The notes under the pieces: generated by a model
Told to the model about the DNA's origin: nothing
What the model saw: only the letters and a program-made list of their open reading frames with translations
Database searches by the model: none
Origin: Firmicutes bacterium UBA3553
Lineage (GTDB): Bacteria > Bacillota > Clostridia > Tissierellales > Sedimentibacteraceae
NCBI GenBank assembly: GCA_002381185.1
Contig: DFOA01000059.1
Coordinates: 102,056-164,685, forward strand
Direction: 5' to 3'
DNA length: 62,630 nucleotides
Translations under genes and position numbers: made by a program
In this document: piece after piece, positions 25,915-34,919 of the stretch
Layout: each line of letters starts with the position of its first letter
Position numbering within the stretch: the first letter of the stretch is position 1

Positions 25915-27331
25915 CTACTCCGCTTTTCCTTTCAGCTAAATTTGAGAATACCTCGTTGAATCTTCTTTTTCTGACACTTTCCTGTACTTTTATATCTGAA
26001 ACACTTAAGTTGCTTTTGCTTAATATTTTACTTAAATCATCTTTAATTTTACCAGTATAATCTGACAGGCTGCTTGGTACATATATATCCAGAAGAAGCC
26101 TGTTTTCCTTCAGAACTAATGTCGTTTCAAAATATCCCACATTTTGTATATCAAAGGTTATAAATACCTTATGTGTTTGAACAAATTCCTGTTTTCTTTT
26201 TTTATCCTTACTTTCCTCGTAGTTCTTTCCTATCCAGAGTTCCGAAAACATAAACATGCCGTTGTAGTTTAACGGCAAAAATATATGAGTAAGAGGTATA
26301 TGAACATTCTGACTGAACAGCAGTGATTCTGCCATATCCTCCATAATCCCCTTATTAACCGGATTGCTGCTGTTATTTATGCCTGATTCAAGGAGCTTTA
26401 AAAATGAGTCTGCGGAATTGCTCTTGACTGTTGATGACAGCTCATATGTGTTTATTAAGGACATTTTCAAAGATTCCATGTATTTTTCATCAACATCAAA
26501 ATTATACCTGATAAATTCGAATAAATTTTCCAGGCTGTCAGCAAAATTATCCTTGGAAGCAGCCTCCAGCCGTACTATGTTATGAACCAATACAGACACG
26601 TAGTCTCTCACGGGTCCAAAGTCATTCATTTTAGATATATATCGTCCCATAAAGGGCAGTATTTCGTTTTTTAATATGTTCAAGTTTAAATCAATGCCTT
26701 TTGAATTGTCAGAAATAAGTCTCCCCGTCATTTCATTAAATGGCTTTTTCAGCATTTCGGGAATATTTCTTTCAATATTTTTGAGAGCAGCATTTATAGA
26801 TTTATTTGTTTCTTCTGCAGACACAAAACAGTCGTAGCTTCTTAAAAAGTTACGAAGCAATGCTTGAAAATCCTTATTGTTTGGATAGCTGCTTAAAAGT
26901 TCTCTTAAATTATTAAAAAATTCGCCGTAAAATTTTGTGTAGGTACCTTGCTGATATTTAAGAAATTTTAATATTTCAGCATCATCCATCACTATGCTTT
27001 GCAGGAAAGATTCAAACAAGGTGCCGAGAACAGGGTCATTTTTGATGTTTTGGTTTATAAACTGTCTGTTCAGCAGCAGCTTTTTAACGCTTTCAGATAA
27101 AACAGGAGAGATTTTAAGTGATTTTATAAATTTGTCAAAAACAGAATCAGGGTTGTAATTAAAAAGATTTTGTCCCGTTTGACTTTCCTGATCTTTTTTA
27201 GCTGCTTTTGTAACCCTGGTGGGATCAGCAACATTAAAAGGAGCAACCTGTTCTGTTTTAACCTTTGGTTTATTCAGATTATTGTCGCTTACCGGATTAT
27301 TGGTTTTTATGTTTATATTATTATCGAACAT
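25901..27331 (-). CDS. FliK-like protein (YlqG-type), partner of the FlhB C-domain
   Basis: The 476-residue protein has a polar, disordered N-terminus, a long helical middle and a C-terminal beta-rich domain (about 380-455; VGYFETTLVLKENRLLLDIYV and then GKIKDDLSKIL) resembling the C-terminal domain of FliK. In Bacillus, ylqG stands next to ylqH in the same arrangement. It is the first gene of the minus operon, and a sigma-28-type site lies at 27,402-27,428. The assignment rests on context and fold pattern; no catalytic motif exists to check. Confidence 0.65.
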   Translation of the reverse strand: MFDNNINIKTNNPVSDNNLNKPKVKTEQVAPFNVADPTRVTKAAKKDQESQTGQNLFNYNPDSVFDKFIKSLKISPVLSESVKKLLLNRQFINQNIKNDPVLGTLFESFLQSIVMDDAEILKFLKYQQGTYTKFYGEFFNNLRELLSSYPNNKDFQALLRNFLRSYDCFVSAEETNKSINAALKNIERNIPEMLKKPFNEMTGRLISDNSKGIDLNLNILKNEILPFMGRYISKMNDFGPVRDYVSVLVHNIVRLEAASKDNFADSLENLFEFIRYNFDVDEKYMESLKMSLINTYELSSTVKSNSADSFLKLLESGINNSSNPVNKGIMEDMAESLLFSQNVHIPLTHIFLPLNYNGMFMFSELWIGKNYEESKDKKRKQEFVQTHKVFITFDIQNVGYFETTLVLKENRLLLDIYVPSSLSDYTGKIKDDLSKILSKSNLSVSDIKVQESVRKRRFNEVFSNLAERKSGVDVTI

Positions 27332-27401
27332 ATAATCTCCCGTATGTAATGTTATTTTAATTATACTATATAATCAAAAAAAATTAAAGCTATCTGTTTA
27401 T

Positions 27402-27428
27402 ATATCGGCATATTTATAATTTTGATAA
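27402..27428 (-). promoter_or_regulatory. Sigma-28-type promoter for the minus-strand operon
   Basis: On the minus strand, GCCGATAT (27402-27409) matches the -10 of sigma-28 promoters. The -35 region 15 bases away is weak (TTAT). It lies about 70 bases upstream of the FliK-like gene and is divergent from the better site for cheA. Confidence 0.55.
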
Positions 27429-27460
27429 GTAAAAAAATAAAAATTATCCTTTGAAATTGC

Positions 27461-27487
27461 TTAATAATTTAAAAAAATTGCCGATAT
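27461..27487 (+). promoter_or_regulatory. Sigma-28-type promoter for cheA
   Basis: TTAA (27461-27464), 15 bases, GCCGATAT (27480-27487). The spacing and the -10 match sigma-28 promoters, and cheA starts 37 bases downstream behind a GGAG site. Confidence 0.75.
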
Positions 27488-27523
27488 AAAAATCAAGACA
27501 AGGCTCGAACTAAGGAGATTAAT

Positions 27524-29590
27524 ATGGATAATAATTTTGATTCTGTACTTGACATGTATCTTTTTGAAGCCAATTCATTACTGGAACAATTAGATGATAT
27601 ATTATTAAGGGCGGAAAGTGAACAGGCGTTTGATAAGGAATGCATAGATGAAATATTCAGGATAATGCATACAATTAAGGGTTCATCTGCAATGATGCAG
27701 TTTAACAGCATTATGACCATTTCACATAAAGTTGAAGATTTATTTTATTACATAAGAGAAAACGGCATACTCCAGAAATACAATGAACAACTTGTAAATC
27801 TGGTATTTAAGTTTACAGATTTTATAAAAGGCGAAATAGCTAAAATAGAAGCAGGTCAGGAACTTGAGCAAAATTTGGAGCCATTTGAAGCAGAAATACT
27901 TAATTTTTTAAATATAATTTCCGGTAAGTCCGATAACGTGAATGGCGCACCGGAAGAAGCTGCTTTGACACAGACTTCTGCAGCAGAGATTTTAGAGTAT
28001 GATGCAGAAGAAACAGAAGAGGGCAGTCTGGCTTCAAATAAAAGATACGCAATAAAGATTATTTTTGATGATGACATCGGTATGGAAAATATAAGGGCGT
28101 ATCTCATAGTTAATCAGCTAAGAGAAACAGGCATTGATTTTTCATATAAACCGGAAAATGTTGAAAGCATTTCTCAAACTGCACAAGAAATAATCAAGGA
28201 TGGGTTCATTGTTTACATAAATGACAAGGAATCCCTCAATGCGGCGGTAGGCGTTGTCAGAGAAGCTTTGAACGTAAAAAATTATACTGTAATTGAATAT
28301 GACAGTGTAATTGAAGAGAATAAAAAAGAAGAAGATGCTGAGCTGAAAACAGTAAACAGCAAACAAGACACAACCGTGCAGATTAATAAAAGTTCTAAAA
28401 CAGATTCAAAGCATGGCAAGCAAAGTTTGATAACAATAAACCTCTCTAAGCTTGACAAGCTTGTTAATATAGTAGGAGAACTTGTTATAGCTGAATCAAT
28501 GGTTGCATCTGATAATGAAATTAAAAAGTTAAATTCTGAAAGCTTCACAAAATCCACAAGACAGCTTAGGAAGCTTACTGATGAGCTGCAGGATATTGTA
28601 ATGTCTCTCAGGATGGTGCCTGTATCTGGAATCTTCCAGAAAATGAAGAGGATTGTGAGAGACATGGGCAAGGAACTGAACAAGGATGTTGAGCTGATAT
28701 TGTCTGGAGAAGACACTGAAATTGACAAGACAATAGTTGATGGCATTTCTGATCCAATAATGCATCTTGTGAGAAATGCAATGGACCACGGAATAGAATC
28801 CGAGGAAGACAGGATAAAGACCGATAAATATAAAAAAGGCAGTATTAAATTATCTGCCACAAATACAGGCGGAGAGATCCACATAACCGTTGAGGATGAC
28901 GGAAGGGGATTTGATGTCAAGAAAATACTGGACAAGGCTAAAGCCAAAAACCTGCTGACAAAACCTGAGAGCGAGTATACTCCGAAAGAAATATATCAAT
29001 TTTTAATGCTTCCCGGTTTTTCAACAAATGAGACAGTTACTGAGTTTTCAGGCAGGGGAGTCGGCATGGATGTTGTGAAATCCAATGTGGAAAAGGTAGG
29101 CGGAACTGTTGTGTTAGACAGCAAGGAAGGCATCGGAACCGTAGTGACATTTAAAATTCCTCTCACTCTGACAATAGTATCAGGAATGCAGGTTGTAGTC
29201 GGTGATTCGGAATTTATTATACCGGTTAAAAATATCCAACAGTCATTTATTGCAGAGGAAAAAGAAATTATTCATCATACTGATGGCAGGGAAATGATAT
29301 TAATAAGAGAAATGTGCTATCCCATAGTAAGGCTTAATGAATATTTCAATATAAAAACCGATGTAACAAATATAGAAGAAGGAATAGTTATTCTTGTGGA
29401 ATCAGGAGATAACCGCCTATGCCTGTTTGTTGATAGAATTATAGGAGAACAGCAGGTTGTAGTTAAACCTCTCCCAACTATTTTGAGTAAATACAATCTC
29501 AAGGAATCAGGAATTTCAGGCTGCTCTATTCTGGGAGACGGAAGTATAAACTTAATCCTGGATGTGGGAAATTTAATAGAAAGCATGTAG
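27524..29590 (+). CDS. cheA: Chemotaxis histidine kinase CheA
   Basis: CheA takes signals from chemoreceptors and phosphorylates CheY and CheB. The 688-residue protein has an Hpt domain with phospho-accepting H49 (RIMHTIKGSSAMMQ), a P2-like domain around 165-255, a dimerisation domain around 300-365 and the ATPase (DPIMHLVRNAMDHGIE, DDGRGFDV and FSGRGVGMDVVKSNVE). It ends with a CheW-like regulatory domain (about 550-685). All kinase boxes are intact. cheR follows after two bases. A separate cheW is not found in the window. Confidence 0.96.
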   Translation: MDNNFDSVLDMYLFEANSLLEQLDDILLRAESEQAFDKECIDEIFRIMHTIKGSSAMMQFNSIMTISHKVEDLFYYIRENGILQKYNEQLVNLVFKFTDFIKGEIAKIEAGQELEQNLEPFEAEILNFLNIISGKSDNVNGAPEEAALTQTSAAEILEYDAEETEEGSLASNKRYAIKIIFDDDIGMENIRAYLIVNQLRETGIDFSYKPENVESISQTAQEIIKDGFIVYINDKESLNAAVGVVREALNVKNYTVIEYDSVIEENKKEEDAELKTVNSKQDTTVQINKSSKTDSKHGKQSLITINLSKLDKLVNIVGELVIAESMVASDNEIKKLNSESFTKSTRQLRKLTDELQDIVMSLRMVPVSGIFQKMKRIVRDMGKELNKDVELILSGEDTEIDKTIVDGISDPIMHLVRNAMDHGIESEEDRIKTDKYKKGSIKLSATNTGGEIHITVEDDGRGFDVKKILDKAKAKNLLTKPESEYTPKEIYQFLMLPGFSTNETVTEFSGRGVGMDVVKSNVEKVGGTVVLDSKEGIGTVVTFKIPLTLTIVSGMQVVVGDSEFIIPVKNIQQSFIAEEKEIIHHTDGREMILIREMCYPIVRLNEYFNIKTDVTNIEEGIVILVESGDNRLCLFVDRIIGEQQVVVKPLPTILSKYNLKESGISGCSILGDGSINLILDVGNLIESM

Positions 29591-29592
29591 AT

Positions 29593-30408
29593 ATGGTAAA
29601 ATTAACAGACAATGAATTTTTAGAATTTGTACAATATATGCATAAAAATTACGGCATTGACCTTTCAAAGAAACGAATACTCATTGAAGGACGCCTATCA
29701 AATATGATTGAAAAAAAAGGAATGAGCAGTTTCAGTCAGTACCTTGACAACATCAAGAAAAACAACAAAGATGAAATAACAGTGCTTATAAACAAGCTGA
29801 CCACAAACTACACTTATTTTTACAGAGAAGAAAATCATTTTAAATACTTGAAGGAAGTAATTCTTCCATATGAAGAAAAAAATAATAAGACAAAAATATT
29901 AAACATATGGAGCGCGGGATGCTCCTCCGGAGAAGAACCATATACATTGGCAATGGTAATTGATGATTATTTTAAATTTGCAGGAAACCAATGGAAGATT
30001 CAAATACTTGCGACGGATATATCTGAAAATGTACTGACAAAGGCCAGGGAAGGAGTCTATTCGGGAGATGCTGTTAAAAATCTCCCTGAATCGTTTAAAA
30101 AGAGATACTTTGAAAATATTAATGACAAGTACCAGGTTGTACCTGATATAAAAAAACATATAACATTTAAGGTGTTCAATTTAATGGACCCAATAATTGC
30201 AAGGAATAAATATGATGTTATATTCTGCAGAAATGTCATGATTTATTTCAATGCTGAAACCAAGATGAACATAGTCGATAAATTTTATGAAGCTAACAAG
30301 GCCGGAGGATATTTAATGATCGGACATGCAGAAACAATACAAAGAAACAAATCAAAATATCTTTATATAAATCCGGCAATTTACAAGAAGGAGGAATATG
30401 ATAGATAA
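29593..30408 (+). CDS. cheR: Chemoreceptor methyltransferase CheR
   Basis: CheR methylates receptor glutamates using S-adenosylmethionine. The N-terminal helical domain covers about 1-75. The catalytic domain has NKLTTNYTYFYREENHF, the SAM motif NIWSAGCSSGEEPYTLAM, the ATDISENVLTKAREGVY block and FCRNVMIYF. At 271 residues it is typical. The pentapeptide NWETF it would bind is absent from the four receptors here, consistent with a tether-independent CheR. Its end overlaps cheB by 11 bases. Confidence 0.95.
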   Translation: MVKLTDNEFLEFVQYMHKNYGIDLSKKRILIEGRLSNMIEKKGMSSFSQYLDNIKKNNKDEITVLINKLTTNYTYFYREENHFKYLKEVILPYEEKNNKTKILNIWSAGCSSGEEPYTLAMVIDDYFKFAGNQWKIQILATDISENVLTKAREGVYSGDAVKNLPESFKKRYFENINDKYQVVPDIKKHITFKVFNLMDPIIARNKYDVIFCRNVMIYFNAETKMNIVDKFYEANKAGGYLMIGHAETIQRNKSKYLYINPAIYKKEEYDR

Positions 30409-31459
30409 AATTAAAGTATTAATCATTGATGATTCGCTGTTGTTCAGAAATGTATTAAAAGGCGAATTAAACAAGGATTCACATATAGAAGTCATTGGTA
30501 CTGCCGTTGATCCCATGGATGCGGCAGAGCAGATAAAATTATTAAAACCTGATATAATTACTCTGGATGTAGAAATGCCGAAAATGAACGGTATTACATT
30601 CCTAAAAAAGCTTATGGCTGAAAATCCCATAAAGGTTGTGCTTGTAAGTTCATTGAATATCAGTGTTTTTGATGCATTGCAGACAGGAGCAGTTGATTTT
30701 GTCAGAAAGCCTGATATGTCTGCTGGCAATGATATACAGTCATTTATAAGAGAATTGAAAATTAAAATAAAAATAGCATCCATTGCAAAGCTGGTTACAT
30801 ATAAAAGTATAAAGAAAGAAGAAACGCCCAGGGAAGAACCGGCAAAGATCGGTACCAGTCCAGAATCCAGGAGGCTGCTTAAATCAACTTCAAGAAAAAT
30901 AATCGCAATCGGGGCATCCACGGGAGGAACCGAGGCAACCCTCAAAATTTTAAAGGAGATGCCTAAAGATTCTCCGGGAATATTGGTAACTCAGCATATG
31001 CCTGCAGGGTTTACCAAAATGTATGCCGACAGATTAAATAAAATATGCAGCATTGAAGTCAGGGAAGCAAAAGAAGGAGACAGAGTTGAAAGCGGGTTGG
31101 CGTTAATAGCGCCTGGCGACAAGCATATGGAGCTTTCAAAAGATGAAAAAGGGTACTATGTAACATGCAGGGCAGGCGACAAGGTAAGCGGCCATTGTCC
31201 TTCCGTAGATGTTCTTTTTAATTCTGTTGCTGAAATTGCCGGTAAAAATTCTGTGGGAATCATTCTGACAGGAATGGGCAAGGACGGAGCGCAGGGTCTT
31301 TTAAACATGAAAAAGACAGGAGCATACACCATAGGGCAGGATGAAAAATCATCCGTTGTCTACGGGATGCCCATGGTCGCATACAATATAGGATCAGTAA
31401 TGGTACAAGCATCCATCGAAAATATTGCGGATATATTGATAAAGCATTTAAATAAATAG
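30398..31459 (+). CDS. cheB: Chemoreceptor methylesterase/response regulator CheB
   Basis: CheB removes receptor methyl groups when phosphorylated. The receiver domain (1-120) has phospho-acceptor D57 (ITLDVEMPKMNG). The catalytic domain (about 168-350) has the serine in AIGASTGGTEA, the histidine in TQHMPAGFTKMYADRL and the aspartate in ILTGMGKDGAQGL. The 353-residue length is normal. GGAGGAAT precedes the ATG, which lies within the end of cheR. Confidence 0.96.
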   Translation: MIDKIKVLIIDDSLLFRNVLKGELNKDSHIEVIGTAVDPMDAAEQIKLLKPDIITLDVEMPKMNGITFLKKLMAENPIKVVLVSSLNISVFDALQTGAVDFVRKPDMSAGNDIQSFIRELKIKIKIASIAKLVTYKSIKKEETPREEPAKIGTSPESRRLLKSTSRKIIAIGASTGGTEATLKILKEMPKDSPGILVTQHMPAGFTKMYADRLNKICSIEVREAKEGDRVESGLALIAPGDKHMELSKDEKGYYVTCRAGDKVSGHCPSVDVLFNSVAEIAGKNSVGIILTGMGKDGAQGLLNMKKTGAYTIGQDEKSSVVYGMPMVAYNIGSVMVQASIENIADILIKHLNK

Positions 31460-31545
31460 TCTAATGAATAAAAATTACGACGATGTAGTGGACGGCAAAT
31501 ACCGTTTTGTTTTTCAAAGTAATTTAATACAGAAAGGAGAAACCC

Positions 31546-34053
31546 ATGTCATCACTATCAACCAGCATATACGGATCATCAACAGGTAAAGGTGTTGGGG
31601 GCCTGCTGTCAGGACTTGATACAGACGAATTAGTCAACCAAATGACGGCAGCTACCAGAAACAAAATAAACAGACAATATCAAGCTAAACAGAAATTATT
31701 ATATAGACAGGAAGCATACAGGGAAATAAGCACAAAGCTTTTATCCTTCAGCGACAAATATTTTTCTTATTCATCAGGTTCAAAAACAAATATTTTAAGT
31801 CCGAATTTCTTCAAAGCTTACACTTATAAGTCATCGTCAAATTATGTAAATGTAACAGGAAATGCGGACAATATAAAGAATTTTGAAATTAATGAAATAT
31901 CTAGCGTGGCATCTTCAGCAAGCTTTGCATCAAGCAAGAAAGTAACATCAGGAGAGTTTCAGTCAGGTGAAATTACTCAATATATATCTTCCTTAGCTGG
32001 AGAAACTATGACTTTAGAATATGATGGAAAGTCATATAACATTACATTAGATAAAGACTTTGGAAAGGGATTGGAAGCTGCGGCCGGAGGAGAAAGGACA
32101 TTAAAATATTCCGATGTAGTTAATGAACTTAATGAACAGCTAAAAAAGATCGAGGGAAACGATAAATTCGAAAAATTGAAATATAAGCTTGATTCAGATG
32201 AGGACGGAAATTATAAAATTGTTCTCGATAAATCTGAGGGAAGGGATACGACAGCCAAATTAACGGCAGCAAGTACTGATATAACAAGCATTTTAAAAAT
32301 GAAAGTTGGACAAGAAGCTTCTTCAAGCGAGGGGGTTTTAAAAGAGGATTTGACTTTAACTGCAAAGGATGTATTCACCAATTCAGAAGCTTACATAACA
32401 CTTGAATTTAACGGAGTAACAAAATCAATAAGACTATCTGATATGAGAACAAAGAATTCAGATGGAACTTATTCAGACAATTATACCTATGATTCTAAAG
32501 GATTATCTGAGTTCTTACAAAAAAAGATAAATGATGAATTTGGCTCAGGGAAAGTTACAGTAAACTATACAGGTGATAAATTAACTTTTAAATCAAATAA
32601 TGATACGGACATTTTTGGTGTCAGCAGCATCAGCAAAGAACTCAGTTATTTTACTGGAATTGAATCAGGAGACTATAATAGGGTAAATAAGCTAAAGCCG
32701 TTAGCCGAATCCGGAATAAAAGGAATTGAAAATGTTGCTACCACTACTCTTTCAAATGGTAAAGAAGGATATATTATAAATATTAACAACGTAGATATAG
32801 AAATTGAATCAACAATGTCGATTACAGATGTAATTAACAAAATTAACAGCAATGCAGAGGCAGGTGTTAAAGTATACTATTCATCCACAACGGATACCTT
32901 TACGGTAAAGGCAACTGAAACAGGTACTCATAAGGGAGTAAGTATATCTGCAGGGGAAAACAGCTTAGCACAGGCGCTTTTTGGATCGGGCACTGATTTA
33001 AATGAAATTTTAAAAACTACTGATGAATACATAAAAACAGAAAATGGTGTAATGAACTTTTACAGTAAAAATGGAGATAAGCTCGGAAAAATAGAATATA
33101 ACAAAGAAAGTCGTCAATATACAAAAAATTATGATGATGAGGCGTATACTGACAGCGTTATTGCCACGGCTGATTATAATATAAATTCCGGCACCGACAC
33201 AGAGATGACCTACACTCTAAACGGTGTTCAAAGTACAATCACAAGAAGCACCGCAAACTTCACAATTGATGAAATCAATATTGAACTGAATGAAAAGGCT
33301 TCGGGACTTAAAAAAACTGATACACCGATTACATTTGACGTTACGAACAACTCTGACGAGGTTGTTGAAAGGGTGAAGCAGTTTATTGACGAATACAATG
33401 AAATAATAAATCTGATCAGTACCAAGACCAGCGAAAAACCAAATAGAGACTATGCTCCTTTAAATCCTGAACAGCAGGATGAAATGAAAGAAGAAGAAAT
33501 TAAAAACTGGACGGCGGAAGCTAAAAAAGGCATATTGTTCGGGGACAGGAACATGACAACTGTGCTTCGTAATATGAGAGGGGCAATGTCAGGATTAACA
33601 GATGTCAGCAGTATAACATTGTCAAGCATAGGCATTTCAGCTGCCAGCATGGACACAAGCGGTAAACTGGTTCTTGATGAAACAAAATTTAAAGAAAAGC
33701 TTTTAGAAAACCCTGATGAAATTGCCAATTTATTTACTTCAGCATCAAGCAGCACAGACAGTAATGCAAAATCCGGAATTGCACTTCAGCTTCAATCAAT
33801 ACTGAGAGCCAATGTGGGAACATTCGGAACAACAGGTATACTCATAGATGAAGCGGGTTTAGCAAACAGCTTGACATCAGATAAAAATTATATTTCTGAA
33901 AAAATTGAAGATTATGATGACAAGATGACTGAATTAAAAAAGAGCCTGGAGACAGAAAGGCAAAGATATTGGAACCAATTTACAGCGCTTGAGTCAAGTT
34001 TAAATAAACTAAATATGCAAAGCTCGTGGCTCACAGATATGATGGGACAATAA
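31546..34053 (+). CDS. fliD: Flagellar filament cap protein FliD (large)
   Basis: FliD caps the filament and helps flagellin insert; it may also mediate adhesion. The N-terminal domain has GLLSGLDTDELVNQMTAATR followed by YRQEAYREIS; the C-terminal coiled coil ends in LEKSLETERQ-like LKKSLETERQRYWNQFTALE and MLNMQSSWL-like KLNMQSSWLTDMMGQ. The 835 residues are far above the usual 450-550, because the middle (about 130-620) holds extra beta-rich domains exposed on the filament tip. AAAGGAGA precedes the ATG. fliS follows. Confidence 0.94.
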   Translation: MSSLSTSIYGSSTGKGVGGLLSGLDTDELVNQMTAATRNKINRQYQAKQKLLYRQEAYREISTKLLSFSDKYFSYSSGSKTNILSPNFFKAYTYKSSSNYVNVTGNADNIKNFEINEISSVASSASFASSKKVTSGEFQSGEITQYISSLAGETMTLEYDGKSYNITLDKDFGKGLEAAAGGERTLKYSDVVNELNEQLKKIEGNDKFEKLKYKLDSDEDGNYKIVLDKSEGRDTTAKLTAASTDITSILKMKVGQEASSSEGVLKEDLTLTAKDVFTNSEAYITLEFNGVTKSIRLSDMRTKNSDGTYSDNYTYDSKGLSEFLQKKINDEFGSGKVTVNYTGDKLTFKSNNDTDIFGVSSISKELSYFTGIESGDYNRVNKLKPLAESGIKGIENVATTTLSNGKEGYIININNVDIEIESTMSITDVINKINSNAEAGVKVYYSSTTDTFTVKATETGTHKGVSISAGENSLAQALFGSGTDLNEILKTTDEYIKTENGVMNFYSKNGDKLGKIEYNKESRQYTKNYDDEAYTDSVIATADYNINSGTDTEMTYTLNGVQSTITRSTANFTIDEINIELNEKASGLKKTDTPITFDVTNNSDEVVERVKQFIDEYNEIINLISTKTSEKPNRDYAPLNPEQQDEMKEEEIKNWTAEAKKGILFGDRNMTTVLRNMRGAMSGLTDVSSITLSSIGISAASMDTSGKLVLDETKFKEKLLENPDEIANLFTSASSSTDSNAKSGIALQLQSILRANVGTFGTTGILIDEAGLANSLTSDKNYISEKIEDYDDKMTELKKSLETERQRYWNQFTALESSLNKLNMQSSWLTDMMGQ

Positions 34054-34068
34054 AAAGAGAGGTATAAG

Positions 34069-34446
34069 ATGTTAAATCCATTTGAACAATACAAAAAGAC
34101 GTCGGTTAATACAATGACAAAGGGAGAACTTCTGATTCTTTTATTTGATGAAGCAATAAAAAAACTTAATCAGAGCAAGCTGCTAATAGAATACAATGAT
34201 TATGAAAGTGCCAACATAAGTATTGAGAAGACCAGAAAAATTTTCAATCATCTCATAGTGACATTAGATGACAAGTACCAGCTTTCTCAGGATTTAGAAG
34301 ATATGTACATGTTTTTCAATTCACAATTAATAAAAGCATCATCTATGAAATCAACCAAGTATATTGATGACATACTCCCAATGGTTAAGGACTTGAGAAA
34401 TACCTGGGCAGAAGCAGATAAAATATCAAGAACCTCAAAAAACTAA
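34069..34446 (+). CDS. fliS: Flagellin export chaperone FliS
   Basis: FliS binds the C-terminus of flagellin in the cytosol, prevents early polymerisation and delivers it to FlhA. The 125-residue helical protein starts with MLNPFEQYKKTSVNTMTKGELLILLFDEAI, matching the conserved Y-x-T and LLxxLYD motifs. The gene sits 15 bases after fliD. Nothing is unusual. Confidence 0.95.
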   Translation: MLNPFEQYKKTSVNTMTKGELLILLFDEAIKKLNQSKLLIEYNDYESANISIEKTRKIFNHLIVTLDDKYQLSQDLEDMYMFFNSQLIKASSMKSTKYIDDILPMVKDLRNTWAEADKISRTSKN

Positions 34447-34455
34447 GGGTAAATT

Positions 34456-34812
34456 ATGAAAAAATTACTTATTGAAAAGATTGAAACAGCCAAGGAATTA
34501 AGAAACCATACAAAGGAAATTATGTCAATGCCGCTGAAGACCGAATATCTGAAAGTAAGTGAAATGATTGATGAAAGACAATCATATATTGAAAAAATAG
34601 ACAGTATCAATGCTGAATTAAATGAATTGGACAAGAGCTTTATTGAAACAAATGAGATAAAAGCATTAAAAAGAGAATTAAGAGAAATATTTAAAGAAGT
34701 TTCGGAATTGGACAATTTAATACGAAGAAACATTAATGATGAATTAAAGAATGTGAAAAAAAACTTGAACCAACCTGAAACTTTATCAAAATCATTAAAC
34801 ATCAAAGCATAA
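34456..34812 (+). CDS. Small helical protein, probable FliT-like chaperone
   Basis: This 118-residue protein is charged and almost all helix, with no membrane segment. It is 9 bases after fliS, in the place where fliT, the FliD chaperone, usually stands. An N-terminal EYLKVSEMIDERQSYIEKID block recalls FliT/FlgN-like helical bundles. Sequence conservation is weak, so the call rests mainly on position and fold. A terminator follows its stop. Confidence 0.6.
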   Translation: MKKLLIEKIETAKELRNHTKEIMSMPLKTEYLKVSEMIDERQSYIEKIDSINAELNELDKSFIETNEIKALKRELREIFKEVSELDNLIRRNINDELKNVKKNLNQPETLSKSLNIKA

Positions 34813-34814
34813 AA

Positions 34815-34850
34815 AAGACGGGTCTGAAAAATTCCCGTCTTCAGCATTTT
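34815..34850 (+). terminator. Intrinsic terminator after the fliT-like gene
   Basis: Stem AAGACGGG (34815-34822) and CCCGTCTT (34834-34841), with an A-rich loop, followed by CAGCATTTTTA. It ends the cheA-fliD-fliS transcript just before a new sigma-28-type promoter. Confidence 0.75.
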
Positions 34851-34857
34851 TAAGATA

Positions 34858-34884
34858 TTAATATTTGCAATAATTATCCGATAT
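34858..34884 (+). promoter_or_regulatory. Sigma-28-type promoter for the first chemoreceptor
   Basis: TTAA (34858-34861), 15 bases, TCCGATAT (34877-34884), then the receptor ATG 36 bases further on. Confidence 0.75.
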
Positions 34885-34919
34885 TGCTAATAACTAAACA
34901 CGAAAAATTAGGAGGAATC

